Shown: piece by piece, positions 29,663 to 30,931 of the stretch
Layout of the letters: each line of letters begins with the position of its first letter
Position numbering within the stretch: the stretch's first letter is position 1
Assembly: GCA_023382535.1 (NCBI GenBank)
Contig: JAHDWA010000031.1
Location: forward strand, 82,135-113,065
DNA: 30,931 nt
From: Anaerolineae bacterium
GTDB taxonomy: Bacteria; Chloroflexota; Anaerolineae; 4572-78; J111
Direction of reading: 5' to 3'
Notes under the pieces: model-generated
The model's input: the letters and a program-made list of their open reading frames with translations, nothing else
Database searches by the model: none
Told to the model about the DNA's origin: nothing
Translations under genes and position numbers: made by a program

Positions 29663-30163
29663 ATGCCAATGAAATTAAAGTCTGAAAATGCCAGCCAGGC
29701 AGAATTAAAAGCGGTTATCCGGCAAAACCCCCACCTCTCGGCGATAGACTTGCAGGCCAAAATTGCCGCGCCTGAGGTGGAGATTATGATCGCTATGTCG
29801 GATCAGGCGGTGGAAATCCCCCTGGCCGATTTGGATACCGTGCTGGACAACGTGCGTGGTTGGGGCCAGGTCATGTCCCTCGTTCGCAACCGGGATGCTG
29901 TGTGCGAGCTAAAGTTTCGGGCTGAGACGCTCTACCGCACCGGCGCATGGCTCAACTCGATTGACCCGGCCTACAATCTGCACATTCGGATTGCCGCCAC
30001 CCGGCGTATGTTGTTATTAGTCAAAGCCAACCACAAGCGCGACGGGCAAACCAGCTCGCTCAATTTTGCCAACAAAGCCGGACACGTTTATTGGCGGGTT
30101 TACGCCCAATCGGAAGCAGCACAGGAGCAGTTTGGGTTGTTGATGGAACGATACGGAAAATGA
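29663..30163 (+). CDS. HutX/ChuX-like heme-utilisation family protein
   Basis: The 166-residue protein has an N-terminal winged-helix-like part (QAELKAVIRQNPHLSAIDLQAKI) and ADLDTVLDNVRGWGQVMSLVRNRDAVCELKF. It ends with SLNFANKAGHVYWRVYAQSEAAQEQFGLLMERY. This order and length match HutX/ChuX heme-binding or heme-trafficking proteins, although the match is distant. No heme transporter is nearby, and heme ligands are not obvious. ATG 29663 or 29669 could be the start; neither has a strong Shine-Dalgarno site. Confidence 0.55.
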   Translation: MPMKLKSENASQAELKAVIRQNPHLSAIDLQAKIAAPEVEIMIAMSDQAVEIPLADLDTVLDNVRGWGQVMSLVRNRDAVCELKFRAETLYRTGAWLNSIDPAYNLHIRIAATRRMLLLVKANHKRDGQTSSLNFANKAGHVYWRVYAQSEAAQEQFGLLMERYGK

Positions 30164-30166
30164 AAA

Positions 30167-30238
30167 AGGAAGGTTGGAAGGCTGGAAGGTTGGTAAAGAT
30201 TTCTTCTTCCAGCCTTCCAATCCTCCATCCTTCCTCTC
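30167..30238. repeat. Inverted GGAAGGTT octamer array between convergent genes
   Basis: GGAAGGTT/GGAAGGCT octamers (about 30169-30196) are mirrored by TCCAGCCT/TCCATCCT units (about 30209-30238). It begins a few bases after the HutX-like stop. It shares its unit with the 4668-4731 array. Confidence 0.75.
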
Positions 30239-30241
30239 TTC

Positions 30242-30766
30242 TCAATCCCCCGCAATTGCCTTGACCAGCTCCCGGCAAAAGGCCGGAATATCCTCGACCA
30301 CCCGCCCCCAGATGATGTTGCCGTCGCGGAAAGCCGGCTCGTCTACCCAGGTGGCTCCGGCGTTGACCAGATCATCCTTGATGCCCAGGCTGCCGGTGGC
30401 GCGGTGTCCCCGCACAATCCCGGCGGAGATGCCGACCAGCCCGGCGTGACAGATCAAGCCAACAATCTTGTCCTGCTCGTAAGCCTGGCGGACCAGGCCG
30501 GTCACCGCCGGGTAGCGGCGCAGTTTGTCGGGGGCCCAGCCGCCGGGGACAACGACAGCATCGAAGTCATTGGCGCTGACGGTTTCGGCGGCGACTTCAC
30601 TGGTGGCGGTCAGGGCATTTTTGCCATGCACCGTTTTGTCGGCCTTAGTGCCGACAATAGTCACCACTGCGCCTTCCTCGCGCAGCCGCATGACCGGCAC
30701 CCAGAACTCCAAATCCTCAAAGCCCTCTTCGAGGAAAAAAGCGATTCGTTTCCCTCTAAGTCTCAT
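30242..30766 (-). CDS. DJ-1/PfpI-family protein (YhbO-like)
   Basis: ATG 30766 is fixed by GGAGG six bases upstream; an in-frame TTG directly before it is less likely. The 174-residue protein has KRIAFFLEEGFEDLEFWVPVMRLREEG, with the conserved glutamate (FLEEGFED), and DAVVVPGGWAPDKLR. The nucleophile elbow is VGLICHAGL, with the reactive cysteine followed by histidine. Family members act as stress-linked deglycases, chaperones or peptidases; which applies here is unknown. It converges on the HutX-like gene across an octamer array. Confidence 0.9.
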   Translation of the reverse strand: MRLRGKRIAFFLEEGFEDLEFWVPVMRLREEGAVVTIVGTKADKTVHGKNALTATSEVAAETVSANDFDAVVVPGGWAPDKLRRYPAVTGLVRQAYEQDKIVGLICHAGLVGISAGIVRGHRATGSLGIKDDLVNAGATWVDEPAFRDGNIIWGRVVEDIPAFCRELVKAIAGD

Positions 30767-30783
30767 CAAAAACCTCCTTAAAA

Positions 30784-30880
30784 AATAGTAGACAGTAGCC
30801 AGTAATCAGTAGCCAGATAACAAAAACTGCTACCCTGCGACCCTGTTACTCTGCGACTTTGCTACTCTGCTACCCTGTGT
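30784..30880. repeat. Heptamer array followed by octamer array upstream of the DJ-1 gene
   Basis: 30785-30819 holds degenerate heptamers of type AGTAGCC/AGTAATC. 30829-30876 holds octamers of type CCTGCGAC/TCTGCTAC, the reverse complement of the 22301-22378 array. The remaining bases to the window end show no gene. Confidence 0.65.
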
Positions 30881-30931
30881 AGTTGATCGTAGAGTTATAC
30901 CTCGATTTGCTCTTTAAAAACTTACCCCTCC

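Overview
The window looks like chromosomal DNA of an uncultured Chloroflexota (Anaerolineae/Caldilineae type). This rests on gene content, not on a marker gene: a 1,663-residue HTH-Ser/Thr kinase-STAND-WD40 protein, Thr/Pro-rich anchored proteins, an LLM-class F420-type oxidoreductase, a CarD/CdnL regulator, a VanW-family protein, and a holB-ricT pair. GC is fairly high, and the gaps between genes carry many short palindromic repeats. No rRNA or tRNA gene was seen.

Layout, left to right. (1) 1-3371, minus strand: a NYN/YacP-type RNase, a sensorless histidine kinase, a receiver-kinase hybrid, and the start of a Thr/Pro-rich anchored protein that leaves the window at base 1. (2) 3544-7276, minus: a split-barrel flavoprotein, a Nudix-like protein, a UbiA prenyltransferase, and an ABC permease/ATPase pair with its own promoter. 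(3) 7266-7557, plus: a structured non-coding RNA resembling the HEARO/IscB omega-RNA class, with no nuclease gene beside it. (4) 7569-8822, minus: a membrane-anchored alpha/beta hydrolase. (5) 8953-12829: an accessory island with a PD-(D/E)XK-like protein, a 183-nt multi-hairpin element, a lower-GC EVE-domain plus nuclease protein (candidate modification-dependent restriction enzyme), a truncated DUF1801 copy, a DUF433/DUF5615 toxin-antitoxin-like cassette, and an intact DUF1801 gene. (6) 12830-16031, plus: a MITE-like palindromic element, a membrane protein, a GNAT acetyltransferase, a DUF5946-like protein, CarD and a 20-residue-repeat protein. (7) 16073-17341, minus: a free-standing DnaJ-type zinc domain and an LLM oxidoreductase. 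(8) 17478-24409, plus: VanW protein with promoter and strong terminator, then a receiver-GAF-kinase protein whose H-box lacks the histidine, holB, ricT and an M28/QC-like metallopeptidase. (9) 24445-29436, minus: the giant kinase. (10) 29663-30766: a HutX/ChuX-like protein facing a DJ-1/PfpI protein.

The most unusual pattern is shared by many gene gaps. They are filled by degenerate tandem repeats of a 7-, 8- or 10-nt unit that then continue as the reverse complement of the same unit, giving register-tolerant hairpins. The unit differs at each site. One gap (5614-5676) is exactly nine heptamers long, several arrays touch or contain stop codons, and one octamer array lies in frame inside the giant kinase gene at a domain linker. 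A separate tandem GC-rich palindrome is also inserted in frame in that gene. Together with the orphan omega-RNA-like element and the 183-nt element at 9691-9873, these are the best candidates for undescribed biology here.
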